Source: Hyphomicrobiales bacterium (GTDB taxonomy: Bacteria > Pseudomonadota > Alphaproteobacteria > Rhizobiales > Rhizobiaceae). Taken from it: 64,000 bases of DNA. The stretch spans positions 1-64,000 of the forward strand of contig UCIT01000003.1 in NCBI GenBank assembly GCA_900472625.1, written 5' to 3'. Made by a program: the position numbers and the translations under genes. Every line of letters starts with the position of its first letter. Positions within the stretch are counted from its first letter, which is position 1. The notes under the pieces were generated by a model that had not been told where the DNA came from, made no database searches, and saw only the letters and a program-made list of their open reading frames with translations. Shown here piece after piece: positions 20,502-29,089 of the stretch.

Positions 20502-20610
20502 GGTCTTTCCCTTCCTTCGGGGCTCACGCCGTTAAGAACTGAACGCGACCGTACGGAGAGGTTTTTTAAAACGCAAGTGGCATAAATCGATAATATATAA
20601 CGATATCAAT

Positions 20611-20628
20611 TATTTAATCGATTTAAAT
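20611..20628. promoter_or_regulatory. Operator-like repeat 1 upstream of pckA
   Basis: An 18 bp AT-rich repeat centred on a CG step at 20619-20620, with palindromic core AATCGATT. It is identical to repeat 2 at 14 of 18 positions. A CG-centred inverted repeat is typical of LacI-family operators. PckR is a LacI-family pckA regulator known in Sinorhizobium; assignment to it is inference. Confidence 0.5.
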
Positions 20629-20640
20629 TTAAGGCGCTTA

Positions 20641-20658
20641 TTTTAAATCGTTTGAAAT
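20641..20658. promoter_or_regulatory. Operator-like repeat 2 upstream of pckA
   Basis: Second copy, centred on the CG at 20649-20650, exactly 30 bp (about three helical turns) from repeat 1. The half-sites are imperfect (TTTAAAT and TTTGAAAT around CG). Confidence 0.5.
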
Positions 20659-20843
20659 TCCAAGTTACTGGTCAGCTCGTCACACCACTTTCGGTTGTTA
20701 TGAATATTTTGCAACGGCGGCGCCCTTTATCTTTGCCACAATTTGTTCCACCTTTATCCCCATAAGCGCATCCGGTTCATGTGGCCGCCTGGGGACCTTT
20801 AAAAAATCCTGGAGACGCGCATTAGATGACGGAGACGAATACA

Positions 20844-21575
20844 ATGCCGACAATCGCGCTCGTTGATGACGACCGTAACATCCTGACCTCCGTGTCGATC
20901 GCGCTCGAGGCCGAAGGATACAAGGTCGAGACCTATACGGACGGCGCTTCGGCCCTCGACGGTCTTCTCGCCCGCCCCCCGCATCTCGCGATCTTCGATA
21001 TCAAGATGCCACGCATGGACGGGATGGAACTGCTGCGCCGGCTGCGACAGAAATCCGACATGCCGGTCATTTTCCTCACCTCGAAAGACGAGGAAATCGA
21101 CGAGCTGTTCGGCTTGAAGATGGGCGCCGACGATTTCATCACCAAGCCGTTCTCGCAGCGCCTGCTGGTCGAGCGTGTGCGTGCCGTACTTCGCCGTGCG
21201 GCCGGTCGCGAAGCGGCCGCGGCTGCCGCCAGCGGCAGTGCTCCGAAGCCGGGCGCCGCGCAACTGGCGCGCTCGCTCGAGCGTGGTCAGCTTGTGATGG
21301 ATCAGGAACGCCACACCTGCACATGGAAGGGTGAGCCGGTGACGCTGACGGTTACCGAATTCCTCATCCTGCATTCGCTTGCGCAGCGCCCCGGCGTGGT
21401 GAAAAGCCGCGACGCGCTGATGGATGCAGCCTATGATGAGCAGGTCTATGTCGACGATCGCACCATCGATAGCCACATCAAGCGGCTGCGCAAGAAATTC
21501 AAGATGGTCGATAACGACTTTGATATGATTGAAACGCTCTACGGAGTGGGATACCGCTTCCGCGAAGCAGCCTGA
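20844..21575 (+). CDS. chvI: Response regulator ChvI
   Basis: OmpR-type regulator of the ChvG-ChvI system, which responds to acidity and envelope state and controls succinoglycan, motility and virulence or symbiosis genes in Rhizobiaceae. From [10 protein letters not shown] it has 243 residues. The receiver domain shows the acidic pocket DDD at 8-10, Asp52 ([10 protein letters not shown]) and Lys in FITKPFS. A linker rich in Ala and Gly leads to a winged-helix domain ending [13 protein letters not shown]. Starts at 20826 and 20844 both have a GGAG site at suitable distance; I use 20844 because known ChvI proteins begin there. Confidence 0.95.
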   Translation: MPTIALVDDDRNILTSVSIALEAEGYKVETYTDGASALDGLLARPPHLAIFDIKMPRMDGMELLRRLRQKSDMPVIFLTSKDEEIDELFGLKMGADDFITKPFSQRLLVERVRAVLRRAAGREAAAAAASGSAPKPGAAQLARSLERGQLVMDQERHTCTWKGEPVTLTVTEFLILHSLAQRPGVVKSRDALMDAAYDEQVYVDDRTIDSHIKRLRKKFKMVDNDFDMIETLYGVGYRFREAA

Positions 21576-21652
21576 CGCCCACGCGGCGCGGCGGATGAGA
21601 ATGAGAGAGGGCCGAGGCCGCTGACGCGGTCCGCTCTCCGAAAGGGCTGTCG

Positions 21653-23440
21653 TTGGCACAGTTGGTGCAGGAAAGGGATCTTGATGACGTGGAGGGCGTG
21701 GGCCGCCGCGTCAGGGGGCGACGTTGGTCTCACCCGTTCACGATCATTCGCCGCATCTTCGGCAACGCCGTCTTTTCGAGCCTGACGCGCCGCATCCTGT
21801 TCTTCAACCTCGTGGCGTTGGTCGTTCTCGTCGGCGGCATTCTCTATCTCAACCAGTTTCGCGAAGGATTGATCGACGCCCGTGTCGAAAGCCTTCTGAC
21901 GCAAGGCGAAATCATCGCAGGCGCCGTCTCGGCATCGGCGTCGGTGGACACCAACTCGATCACTATCGATCCGGAGAAACTGCTGGAGCTGCAAGCCGGC
22001 CAGAGTATCACGCCGGTTCCGAACGACGAGGATCTGGAATTCCCGATCGATCCGGAGAAGGTCGCGCCCGTGCTGCGCCGGCTGATCTCGCCGACCCGCA
22101 CCCGCGCTCGTATCTTCGACGCCGACGCGAACCTGCTGCTCGATTCGCGTCACCTCTATTCACGCGGACAGGTTCTGCGCTTCGATTTGCCGCCGGTGGC
22201 CGACGAGAAGCAGACCTGGAGCGAGTGGTTCACGACGATCTTCAACAAGGTCCTGCAGCCGGGCAACCTGCCGCTCTACAAGGAAGCGCCCGGTGGCGAC
22301 GGCTCTATCTATCCCGAAGTGATGAATGCGCTGACCGGGGTGCGCGGCGCAGTGGTGCGCACCACCGAAAAAGGTGAGCTCATCGTTTCCGTCGCCGTTC
22401 CGATCCAGCGTTTTCGCGCTGTTCTGGGCGTGCTGCTGCTATCGACGCAGGCGGGCGATATCGACAACATCGTTCATGCCGAGCGGCTCGGCATCATGCG
22501 CGTGTTCGGCGTCGCGACGCTGGTCAACGTGCTGCTGTCGCTGGTGCTGTCCTCGACGATTGCCAATCCGCTGCGCCGCCTGTCTGCGGCCGCCATCCGG
22601 GTGCGTCGCGGCTCGAAGGAGCGCGAGGAAATTCCCGATTTCTCGGTGCGGCAGGACGAGATCGGCAATCTTTCGATCGCGCTCCGCGACATGACGACGG
22701 CCCTTTACGACCGGATCGATGCGATCGAGAGCTTTGCCGCGGATGTCAGCCACGAGCTGAAAAATCCACTGACGTCGCTGCGCAGCGCTGTCGAGACGTT
22801 GCCGCTTGCCAAGTCCGACGATTCCAAAAAGCGGCTGATGGATGTCATCCAGCATGACGTTCGCCGCCTCGACCGATTGATCAGCGACATTTCCGATGCG
22901 TCGCGACTGGACGCCGAGCTTGCCCGCGTCGATGCAGGCTCCGTGGATCTGGAAATCCTGCTGCGCGATCTGGTGGACATTTCGCGGCAGATCCGTAGCC
23001 GCAAAAAGGAAGTGCAGATCGAGTTCGCAATCGAGCGCAAGCCCGGCGTCAAGACGCGCTTCCTTGTCAATGGCCACGATTTGCGCATCGGGCAGATCGT
23101 CACCAACCTCATTGAAAACGCCCGCTCCTTCGTGTCCGACAAGGATGGCAGGATTACCGTTCGGCTGGTTCGCACCCGGTCGCGGTGCATCGTCTATATC
23201 GAGGACAATGGTCCAGGCATTCAGGCCGAAAACATCGACCGTATTTTCGAGCGCTTCTATACCGACCGGCCGGAAGCCGAGGGCTTCGGACAGAATTCAG
23301 GTCTCGGCCTGTCTATCAGCCGGCAAATTGCCGAAGCGCACGGTGGGTCGCTCAGAGCCGAAAACATCATCGACGCCGAAACCGAAGAGGTTGTCGGCGC
23401 CCGCTTCACGCTCGCCCTGCCCGCCGACCCGGCCTCATGA
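21653..23440 (+). CDS. chvG: Sensor histidine kinase ChvG (ExoS)
   Basis: Membrane kinase partner of ChvI; its periplasmic sensing is repressed by ExoR in relatives. It has 595 residues: a cytoplasmic N-terminal tail, transmembrane segment about 45-68, a periplasmic domain of roughly 210 residues, a second membrane segment about 280-303, HAMP, and a kinase core with phospho-acceptor His367 (DVSHELKNPLTSL). ATP-binding motifs include NLIENA, EDNGPGI and GLGLSI. It starts with TTG at 21653, supported by AAAGGG about seven bases upstream. Its stop overlaps the hprK start (ATGA). Confidence 0.95.
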   Translation: MAQLVQERDLDDVEGVGRRVRGRRWSHPFTIIRRIFGNAVFSSLTRRILFFNLVALVVLVGGILYLNQFREGLIDARVESLLTQGEIIAGAVSASASVDTNSITIDPEKLLELQAGQSITPVPNDEDLEFPIDPEKVAPVLRRLISPTRTRARIFDADANLLLDSRHLYSRGQVLRFDLPPVADEKQTWSEWFTTIFNKVLQPGNLPLYKEAPGGDGSIYPEVMNALTGVRGAVVRTTEKGELIVSVAVPIQRFRAVLGVLLLSTQAGDIDNIVHAERLGIMRVFGVATLVNVLLSLVLSSTIANPLRRLSAAAIRVRRGSKEREEIPDFSVRQDEIGNLSIALRDMTTALYDRIDAIESFAADVSHELKNPLTSLRSAVETLPLAKSDDSKKRLMDVIQHDVRRLDRLISDISDASRLDAELARVDAGSVDLEILLRDLVDISRQIRSRKKEVQIEFAIERKPGVKTRFLVNGHDLRIGQIVTNLIENARSFVSDKDGRITVRLVRTRSRCIVYIEDNGPGIQAENIDRIFERFYTDRPEAEGFGQNSGLGLSISRQIAEAHGGSLRAENIIDAETEEVVGARFTLALPADPAS

Positions 23441-23889
23441 CGATGGAACCGGTCAACGTCCACGCGACAGCCATCGTGGTCGGGAAGACCGGACTGCTGT
23501 TTGTCGGGCCGTCCGGCTGGGGGAAATCGATGCTCGCCTTTGCCTGCATCACCGAAGCGCAGCGGACCGGGATCGACGCGGCGCTGGTGGCAGACGATCA
23601 GGTGATGATTTCAGTACATGGCACAGAGGTGATGTCAACGTGTCCACCGTCGATCGGTGGGCTCATCGAGCTACGCGGTACAGGCATCGTCAAGGTGCCC
23701 AGTGTTGGTCCATCTATGATGCACTATGCCATCATCCCCGCTCAGACCACCGGATTGCTCCGGCTTCCGCCGGACGACGAAATGTTCACCGTCACTCCGG
23801 GCATTGAGCTTCCGGCAATTCGGTTGCTGGCTAACGTGCCGTTTCCACTTGCGGTACTGATGGCAAAAGCAGCCGATATCGGGCGTTAA
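23437..23889 (+). CDS. hprK: Short HPr kinase/phosphorylase
   Basis: Phosphorylates HPr on its regulatory Ser. At 150 residues it is only the catalytic C-terminal domain; the N-terminal half present in Firmicutes enzymes of about 310 residues is absent, which is the normal alphaproteobacterial form. The P-loop GPSGWGKS is at 24-31, followed by LVADDQV, equivalent to the acidic motif of the family. It starts inside the chvG stop, so sensor and PTS kinase are translationally coupled. Confidence 0.92.
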   Translation: MTMEPVNVHATAIVVGKTGLLFVGPSGWGKSMLAFACITEAQRTGIDAALVADDQVMISVHGTEVMSTCPPSIGGLIELRGTGIVKVPSVGPSMMHYAIIPAQTTGLLRLPPDDEMFTVTPGIELPAIRLLANVPFPLAVLMAKAADIGR

Positions 23890-24041
23890 TGCCCACGAAA
23901 CTGGCAGGTACGGCACGGATGCGTGCATTTTTGTCTTGCACTTCGGCTTTTCATGGCCAAGATGTGCCCCCACGGTGGACGCAGTTGTTGCATTGCGATA
24001 TTGGCCCTACCGTTGCATACGCCATGAGGAGCAGTAGTATC

Positions 24042-24443
24042 ATGATCGGACTTGTGCTTGTCACGCACGGCAAGCTGGCTGAAGAGTTTCGTCATGCGGT
24101 CGAACATGTTGTCGGTCCTCAGAAATTCATCGAAACGGTCTGTATCGGCCCCGAAGACGACATGGATCAGCGGCGCCAGGATATTCTCGCAGCCGTTGCG
24201 AATGCGGATGACGGGCATGGCGTGGTCATCCTGACCGACATGTTCGGCGGCACTCCTTCCAACCTGGCGATATCGGTGATGAGCAGCGGCCATACCGAGG
24301 TGATCGCCGGCATGAACCTGCCGATGCTGATCAAGCTTGCGGGCGTACGCGGCGAAAACAACATGGAAAAGGCGCTTGTCGAGGCGTCGGAAGCCGGTCG
24401 CAAGTACATCAATGTCGCCAGCCGCGTCCTCAGCGGCAAATAA
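24042..24443 (+). CDS. PTS EIIA component, mannose (ManX) type
   Basis: A 133-residue EIIA of the mannose/sorbose superfamily, with the phosphorylatable His9 in LVLVTHGKL and the segment ILTDMFGGTPSN typical of the fold. It stands alone, with no EIIB, EIIC or EIID domain, so it is likely a regulatory acceptor in a PTS chain rather than part of a sugar transporter. The ATG at 24042 has AGGAG ten bases upstream. The 152 bp gap from hprK shows no other gene. Confidence 0.9.
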   Translation: MIGLVLVTHGKLAEEFRHAVEHVVGPQKFIETVCIGPEDDMDQRRQDILAAVANADDGHGVVILTDMFGGTPSNLAISVMSSGHTEVIAGMNLPMLIKLAGVRGENNMEKALVEASEAGRKYINVASRVLSGK

Positions 24444-24458
24444 CGAGCCCTCCCCCTG

Positions 24459-24737
24459 ATGACATCTCCGTTTTCCCGCGAAATTCTGATCATCAACAAG
24501 CGTGGCCTGCATGCCCGCGCTTCGGCCAAGTTCGTACAGACGGTCGAGACTTTCGACGCGGCAATCACCGTGTCCAAGGACGGAATGACGGTCGGGGGCA
24601 CATCGATCATGGGCCTGATGATGCTCGCAGCGAGCCCGGGCTCCAGCGTGCTGATCTCCGCCAGCGGCAACCAGGCCGAACAGGCGCTCGACGCTCTGGA
24701 TCAGCTGATCCAGAACAAGTTCGGCGAAGAGATGTAA
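24459..24737 (+). CDS. ptsH: Phosphocarrier protein HPr
   Basis: Small 92-residue phosphocarrier. His18 in KRGLHARASAKFV accepts phosphate from EI, and Ser49 in GTSIMGLM is the site for HprK. Both residues are present, so the chain HprK-HPr-EIIA can operate. It could equally be called NPr in the nitrogen-PTS naming. A short GC hairpin (GGCCC-GATT-GGGCC, 24738-24751) follows directly but lacks a T-run. Confidence 0.94.
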   Translation: MTSPFSREILIINKRGLHARASAKFVQTVETFDAAITVSKDGMTVGGTSIMGLMMLAASPGSSVLISASGNQAEQALDALDQLIQNKFGEEM

Positions 24738-24751
24738 GGCCCGATTGGGCC

Positions 24752-24779
24752 ATATAAACATATAAAGACTTCTTTATAT
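24752..24779. promoter_or_regulatory. Palindromic operator candidate upstream of ahcY
   Basis: A perfect inverted repeat of nine bases per arm with a two-base centre occupies 24760-24779 (ATATAAAGACTTCTTTATAT). An extra half-site copy ATATAAA sits at 24752-24758. It is about 125 bp before ahcY. ArsR-family regulators of the SahR/SamR kind control SAH hydrolase genes in proteobacteria, which makes one of them the leading candidate; that link is inference. Confidence 0.55.
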
Positions 24780-24904
24780 CATTATTGCCTTCGTCATAGA
24801 AGCCTGCTAAACGGCTGGCATGACCGCGCCTGCGCGGAGATTTTCGTCGCGCGACCCCGGTTCGCGCCTTCGCCCTCTGAGACGCTTTCAGCATGGAGAA
24901 TCCA

Positions 24905-26305
24905 ATGAGCACTGAAAAAGATTACGTCGTCGCCGATATCGGCCTCGCAGACTACGGTCGCAAGGAAATCACGATCGCCGAAACCGAAATGCCGGGCCTG
25001 ATGGCCTGCCGCGAAGAATTCGGCACGACCAAGCCGCTCAAGGGCGCGCGCATCACCGGCTCGCTGCACATGACGATCCAGACGGCCGTTCTGATCGAGA
25101 CGCTGGTCGAACTCGGCGCCGAAGTCCGTTGGGCATCGTGCAACATCTTCTCGACGCAGGACCATGCCGCTGCCGCGATCGCCGCCTCCGGCGTTCCTGT
25201 CTTCGCCATCAAGGGCGAGTCGCTGCATGACTACTGGGTCTACACCGACAAGATCTTCCAGTGGGCCGACGGCGGCCTCTCCAACATGATCCTCGACGAC
25301 GGCGGCGACGCTACGATGTACATCCTGCTCGGCGCCCGCGCCGAAGCCGGCGAAGACGTGCTGTCGAACCCGCATTCGGAAGAAGAGGAAATTCTCTTCG
25401 CACAGATCAAGAAGCGCCTTGCCGCTTCGCCGGGCTGGTTCACCAAGCAGCGCGACGCGATCAAGGGCGTGACCGAAGAAACCACGACTGGTGTCAACCG
25501 CCTGTACCAGCTCAGCCAGAAGGGCCTGCTGCCCTTCCCGGCGATCAACGTCAACGACTCCGTCACCAAGTCGAAGTTCGACAACAAGTATGGCTGCAAG
25601 GAATCGCTGGTTGACGGTATCCGCCGAGGCACCGACGTGATGATGGCCGGCAAGGTCGCCGTCGTCTGCGGTTACGGCGACGTCGGCAAGGGTTCGGCCG
25701 CCTCGCTGCTCGGCGCCGGCGCGCGCGTCAAGGTCACTGAAGTCGACCCGATCTGCGCCCTGCAGGCAGCCATGGACGGCTTTGAAGTCGTCACGCTCGA
25801 AGACGTCGTGTCTTCGGCCGACATCTTCATCACCACGACAGGCAACAAGGACGTCATCCGCATCGACCATATGCGTGCGATGAAGGACATGGCGATCGTC
25901 GGCAACATCGGCCACTTCGACAATGAAATCGAAGTTGCTGCGCTTCGGAACCTGAAGTGGACCAACATCAAGCCGCAGGTCGATCTGATCGAGTTCCCGA
26001 AGGGCAACCGCATCATCCTTCTCTCGGAAGGCCGCCTGCTCAACCTCGGCAACGCAACGGGCCATCCGTCCTTCGTGATGTCGGCCTCGTTCACCAACCA
26101 GACGCTGGCGCAGATCGAGCTTTTCACCAAGCCCGCGCAGTACCAGAACCAGGTCTACATCCTGCCGAAGCACCTCGACGAGAAGGTCGCGCGCCTGCAT
26201 CTCGCCAAGCTTGGCGTCAAGCTGACGCAGCTTTCGGAAGAACAGGCATCCTATATCGGCGTCACGCCGCAGGGTCCTTTCAAGGCTGACCACTACAGAT
26301 ACTAA
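24905..26305 (+). CDS. ahcY: Adenosylhomocysteinase (SAH hydrolase)
   Basis: Splits S-adenosylhomocysteine to homocysteine and adenosine, relieving product inhibition of methyltransferases. It is 466 residues from [11 protein letters not shown] at 24905, chosen over ATG 24893 because GGAG lies seven bases upstream. The NAD-binding motif [12 protein letters not shown] lies mid-protein, and the C terminus ends DHYRY, the conserved tail that reaches the neighbouring subunit. A strong terminator follows immediately. Confidence 0.97.
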   Translation: MSTEKDYVVADIGLADYGRKEITIAETEMPGLMACREEFGTTKPLKGARITGSLHMTIQTAVLIETLVELGAEVRWASCNIFSTQDHAAAAIAASGVPVFAIKGESLHDYWVYTDKIFQWADGGLSNMILDDGGDATMYILLGARAEAGEDVLSNPHSEEEEILFAQIKKRLAASPGWFTKQRDAIKGVTEETTTGVNRLYQLSQKGLLPFPAINVNDSVTKSKFDNKYGCKESLVDGIRRGTDVMMAGKVAVVCGYGDVGKGSAASLLGAGARVKVTEVDPICALQAAMDGFEVVTLEDVVSSADIFITTTGNKDVIRIDHMRAMKDMAIVGNIGHFDNEIEVAALRNLKWTNIKPQVDLIEFPKGNRIILLSEGRLLNLGNATGHPSFVMSASFTNQTLAQIELFTKPAQYQNQVYILPKHLDEKVARLHLAKLGVKLTQLSEEQASYIGVTPQGPFKADHYRY

Positions 26306-26335
26306 TCGAACGATTGATATCCACAACATCTAGAC

Positions 26336-26372
26336 GGGCGCAGCATTGACAAATGCTGCGCCCTTATTTTTT
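26336..26372 (+). terminator. Terminator after ahcY
   Basis: Perfect 12 bp stem (26336-26347 with 26352-26363), tetraloop GACA, then TTATTTTTT. This is a textbook rho-independent terminator. Confidence 0.93.
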
Positions 26373-26432
26373 GGCACACACCTTCCCGACGATTCCTATC
26401 CGAAGTATTGTTTTAGCACTCGATTCGTGGAG

Positions 26433-26446
26433 ACGGACGCGTCCGT
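26433..26446. repeat. 14 bp perfect palindrome upstream of divL
   Basis: ACGGACGCGTCCGT is its own reverse complement and lies about 60 bp before the divL start. A GANTC site, recognised by the cell-cycle methylase CcrM in alphaproteobacteria, is about ten bases to its left (GATTC near 26422). Function unknown. Confidence 0.4.
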
Positions 26447-26506
26447 TTGCTACGAAAATGGGATGTCTTGTCGTAATGCGGCACAATGGACGGAGACATA
26501 CCGCGC

Positions 26507-29089
26507 ATGTCGGAAATGATGCACGGCCTGATCAAACAGGCGGGGAATCGCGCTTACGCTGCTTCCCGACCTGATAGTTCGGCCAATGAAAGACCTGTCG
26601 ATGCCCCCAAGGCTTCGGCGAAAAGAAGAGGCGTGTTGGCTCGCGTGGCGACGATGTTCGCAGCGGGCACCGCGATCGCGTCTGTCGCCCGCCCAGTGTT
26701 CGCGCAGGTGGAAGCCGAAGCTGCTACTTCGGCGCATCTTTTCACGTCTACGCAGGTTGTTGGCCTTTCGGTGGTGATCGGCGTGGTCTCCGCGGCTCTG
26801 CTGTCCACTCTTTGGGTCGTTCGCCAGCGTGGCAACATCGAGAGCGAAAGCCGTGAGATGCGCTCGGCGCTTTCGGACGCACAACAGCAGATTTCCCAAT
26901 ACCAGGCACTGATTGCCGACAAGAACCGCCGCATCGTGATCTGGAACGGCGATGAACGCCCCGAACTGCTGGGCCAGCTGCCCGCCGAGACCGGCGCACC
27001 GCAGGATAACGAATTTCTCGCCTTCGGGCTGTGGCTGAAGCCGCGCTCCGCGTCCGAACTCGACCGTGCAATCGACGGGCTGCGCCAGTCGGCAAAGAGC
27101 TTCGACATCGTTGTCGAAACGCACCGCGAAGAGGTTCTGGAAGCACAGGGCCGGGTTTCCGGCGGCCGCGCTTTCGTCCGCTTCGTCGCCCTCAACAACC
27201 TTCGCGCCGAGCTGGCGGAGATCAAGATCGAGCGCGATCGCCTGATGGTGTCGATCTCGGCCTTCCAAGGCCTGCTGGATTCCATCGATCTTCCAGCCTG
27301 GCAGCGCGATACCGACGGACGCTTGACATGGGTGAACCATGCTTATGGCGAAGCGGTTGATGCGGCATCGCCCGATCAGGCCATTGCCGAGGGTCGCGAA
27401 ATCCTGACCACAATCGCGCGCGAGCGTATTCGCTCGGTCGCGACACCGGAATCACCTTTCCACGACAAGATTTCCACCGTCATCCATGGCAACCGTACCT
27501 TCCTCGACGTTGTCGACGTCAAGGTACCAAGCGGGTCCGCCGGTATTGCTGTCGACGTCTCGGGAATCGAGACGGTCCGGGCTGAACTGGAGCGGACGCT
27601 GAAGAGCCATGCGGAGACGCTGGACCATCTGGGAACGCCCGTCGCGATCTTCGACGGCGACCGCCGCCTGCAATTCTACAACCAGGCCTTCGTTTCCCTC
27701 TGGCAACTCGACATCGCCTTCCTCGAAAGCAAGCCTGACAATTCCGAACTGCTCGAGCGGCTGCGCGCCGCCAAGAAGCTACCGGAGCAGCTGAACTGGA
27801 AGAGCTGGAAGGAAACGGCGCTTTCAGTCTATCGGGCGCTCGATACCCAAACCGACATGTGGCACCTTCCAAACGGCCAGACGCTGCGCGTTTTCGCGAC
27901 TGCGCATCCGCAGGGCGGCGCCACCTGGGTGTTCGAGAACCTGACCGAGCAGGTCGATCTGGAAACCCGCTACAACACGCTGGTGAAGGTGCAGGGCGAG
28001 ACCATCGACCATTTGTCCGAGGGTGTGGCGGTGTTCGGCCCCGACGGGCGCATCCAGCTGTCGAACCCAGCCTTCCGGGCGCTCTGGGGCATCACCGAAG
28101 CCGAGGCTAAGCCGGGCACGCATATCCGCGCGCTGGGTGACGCCTGCCTGCCATCCTACGACAAGCCGGACGGCTGGAAGACCTTTGCCGAGTTGATCAC
28201 CAGCTTCGACGACGAACGCCGGTCCAGCCAAGGAACGCTGGAACTGTTCTCCGGCCTCGTGCTCGATTACGCGATCATCCCGCTGCCGAATGCACAGACG
28301 ATGCTGACCTTCGTCAACATGACGGACAGCGTTCGTGCCGAACGGGCGCTCACCGAGAAGAACGAGGCGTTGCGCAAGGCCGACGAACTGAAGAACGATT
28401 TCGTCCAGCACGTTTCCTACGAACTGCGCTCGCCGCTGACCAATATCATCGGCTTTACCGATCTGCTGCGCACACCCGGCCTCGGCGAACTCAACGACCG
28501 GCAGGCGGAGTATATTGACCACATCTCGACATCCTCGTCGGTGCTGCTGACGCTGGTGAACGACATTCTCGATCTTGCCACCGTCGACGCCGGCATCATG
28601 CGGCTGAACTATTCGGAGATCGATCTCGGCGACCTGCTCGACGACGTGTCGATCCAGATTGCCGACCGGCTTCAGGAAAGCGGCGTGACGCTCGAGATCA
28701 CCGCGCCGGCCCGGCTCGGCTCGATCATCGCAGATCCACAGCGGCTCAAGCAGATCCTGGTGAAGCTGCTGTCGAATGCCGCGAATTTCTCGCCCGAGGG
28801 TGCCGCGATAACACTGACCTGCCAGCGTGAGGGCACGGATTTCGTGTTCACCGTCAGCGACCATGGCCCCGGCATCTCGCAGGAGATGATCGCCAACGTT
28901 TTCGATCGCTTCGCCACCGGCGCCAAGAGCGGCAAACGCGGTGGTGCCGGCCTTGGCCTGTCGATCGTCGACAGCTTCGTCAACCTGCACAACGGCAAGG
29001 TCGTCATCGATAGCCAGCCGGGCAAGGGAACCACGGTGATCTGCCGCATCCCTTCCGCCAACCTGCCCTCCTACGCCGCCGCAGAATGA
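26507..29089 (+). CDS. divL: DivL-type cell-cycle kinase with Tyr in place of the H-box His
   Basis: A large membrane-bound PAS/kinase protein of 860 residues. After two hydrophobic N-terminal segments (about 45-65 and 80-105) come several PAS-like regions, then a kinase core. In place of the usual SHELR, the H-box reads VSYELRSPLTN: Tyr638 occupies the phospho-His position. This is the hallmark of DivL, which in Caulobacter controls CckA and hence CtrA. The ATP-binding boxes (LLSNAANFSPEG, DHGPGIS, GGAGLGLSIV) are intact. The start at 26507 has GGAG eleven bases upstream; an ATG at 26486 would add seven residues. Its stop overlaps the next start (ATGA). Confidence 0.9.
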   Translation: MSEMMHGLIKQAGNRAYAASRPDSSANERPVDAPKASAKRRGVLARVATMFAAGTAIASVARPVFAQVEAEAATSAHLFTSTQVVGLSVVIGVVSAALLSTLWVVRQRGNIESESREMRSALSDAQQQISQYQALIADKNRRIVIWNGDERPELLGQLPAETGAPQDNEFLAFGLWLKPRSASELDRAIDGLRQSAKSFDIVVETHREEVLEAQGRVSGGRAFVRFVALNNLRAELAEIKIERDRLMVSISAFQGLLDSIDLPAWQRDTDGRLTWVNHAYGEAVDAASPDQAIAEGREILTTIARERIRSVATPESPFHDKISTVIHGNRTFLDVVDVKVPSGSAGIAVDVSGIETVRAELERTLKSHAETLDHLGTPVAIFDGDRRLQFYNQAFVSLWQLDIAFLESKPDNSELLERLRAAKKLPEQLNWKSWKETALSVYRALDTQTDMWHLPNGQTLRVFATAHPQGGATWVFENLTEQVDLETRYNTLVKVQGETIDHLSEGVAVFGPDGRIQLSNPAFRALWGITEAEAKPGTHIRALGDACLPSYDKPDGWKTFAELITSFDDERRSSQGTLELFSGLVLDYAIIPLPNAQTMLTFVNMTDSVRAERALTEKNEALRKADELKNDFVQHVSYELRSPLTNIIGFTDLLRTPGLGELNDRQAEYIDHISTSSSVLLTLVNDILDLATVDAGIMRLNYSEIDLGDLLDDVSIQIADRLQESGVTLEITAPARLGSIIADPQRLKQILVKLLSNAANFSPEGAAITLTCQREGTDFVFTVSDHGPGISQEMIANVFDRFATGAKSGKRGGAGLGLSIVDSFVNLHNGKVVIDSQPGKGTTVICRIPSANLPSYAAAE

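Larger units (their letters stand above)
20502..20843. promoter_or_regulatory. pckA-chvI divergent promoter region
   Basis: Gene-free and strikingly AT-rich at 20575-20665 compared with the surrounding coding DNA. It holds two related 18 bp operator-like repeats (annotated separately) on the pckA side and the untranslated leader of chvI on the right. I see no RNA gene or reading frame of interest. Confidence 0.7.

Noticed and set aside
24738..24751. Hairpin GGCCC-GATT-GGGCC right after the HPr gene as a terminator
   Set aside because: The stem is only five base pairs and no T-run follows, so I do not list it as a terminator.
24780..24904. A SAM or SAH riboswitch in the ahcY leader
   Set aside because: I could not build a pseudoknot-like conserved core in this leader, while the perfect palindrome upstream points to protein control. 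A covariance-model search would decide.
24794..26329. 511-codon minus-strand frame opposite ahcY
   Set aside because: It is the shadow of strongly biased ahcY codons and no family is recognisable in it.
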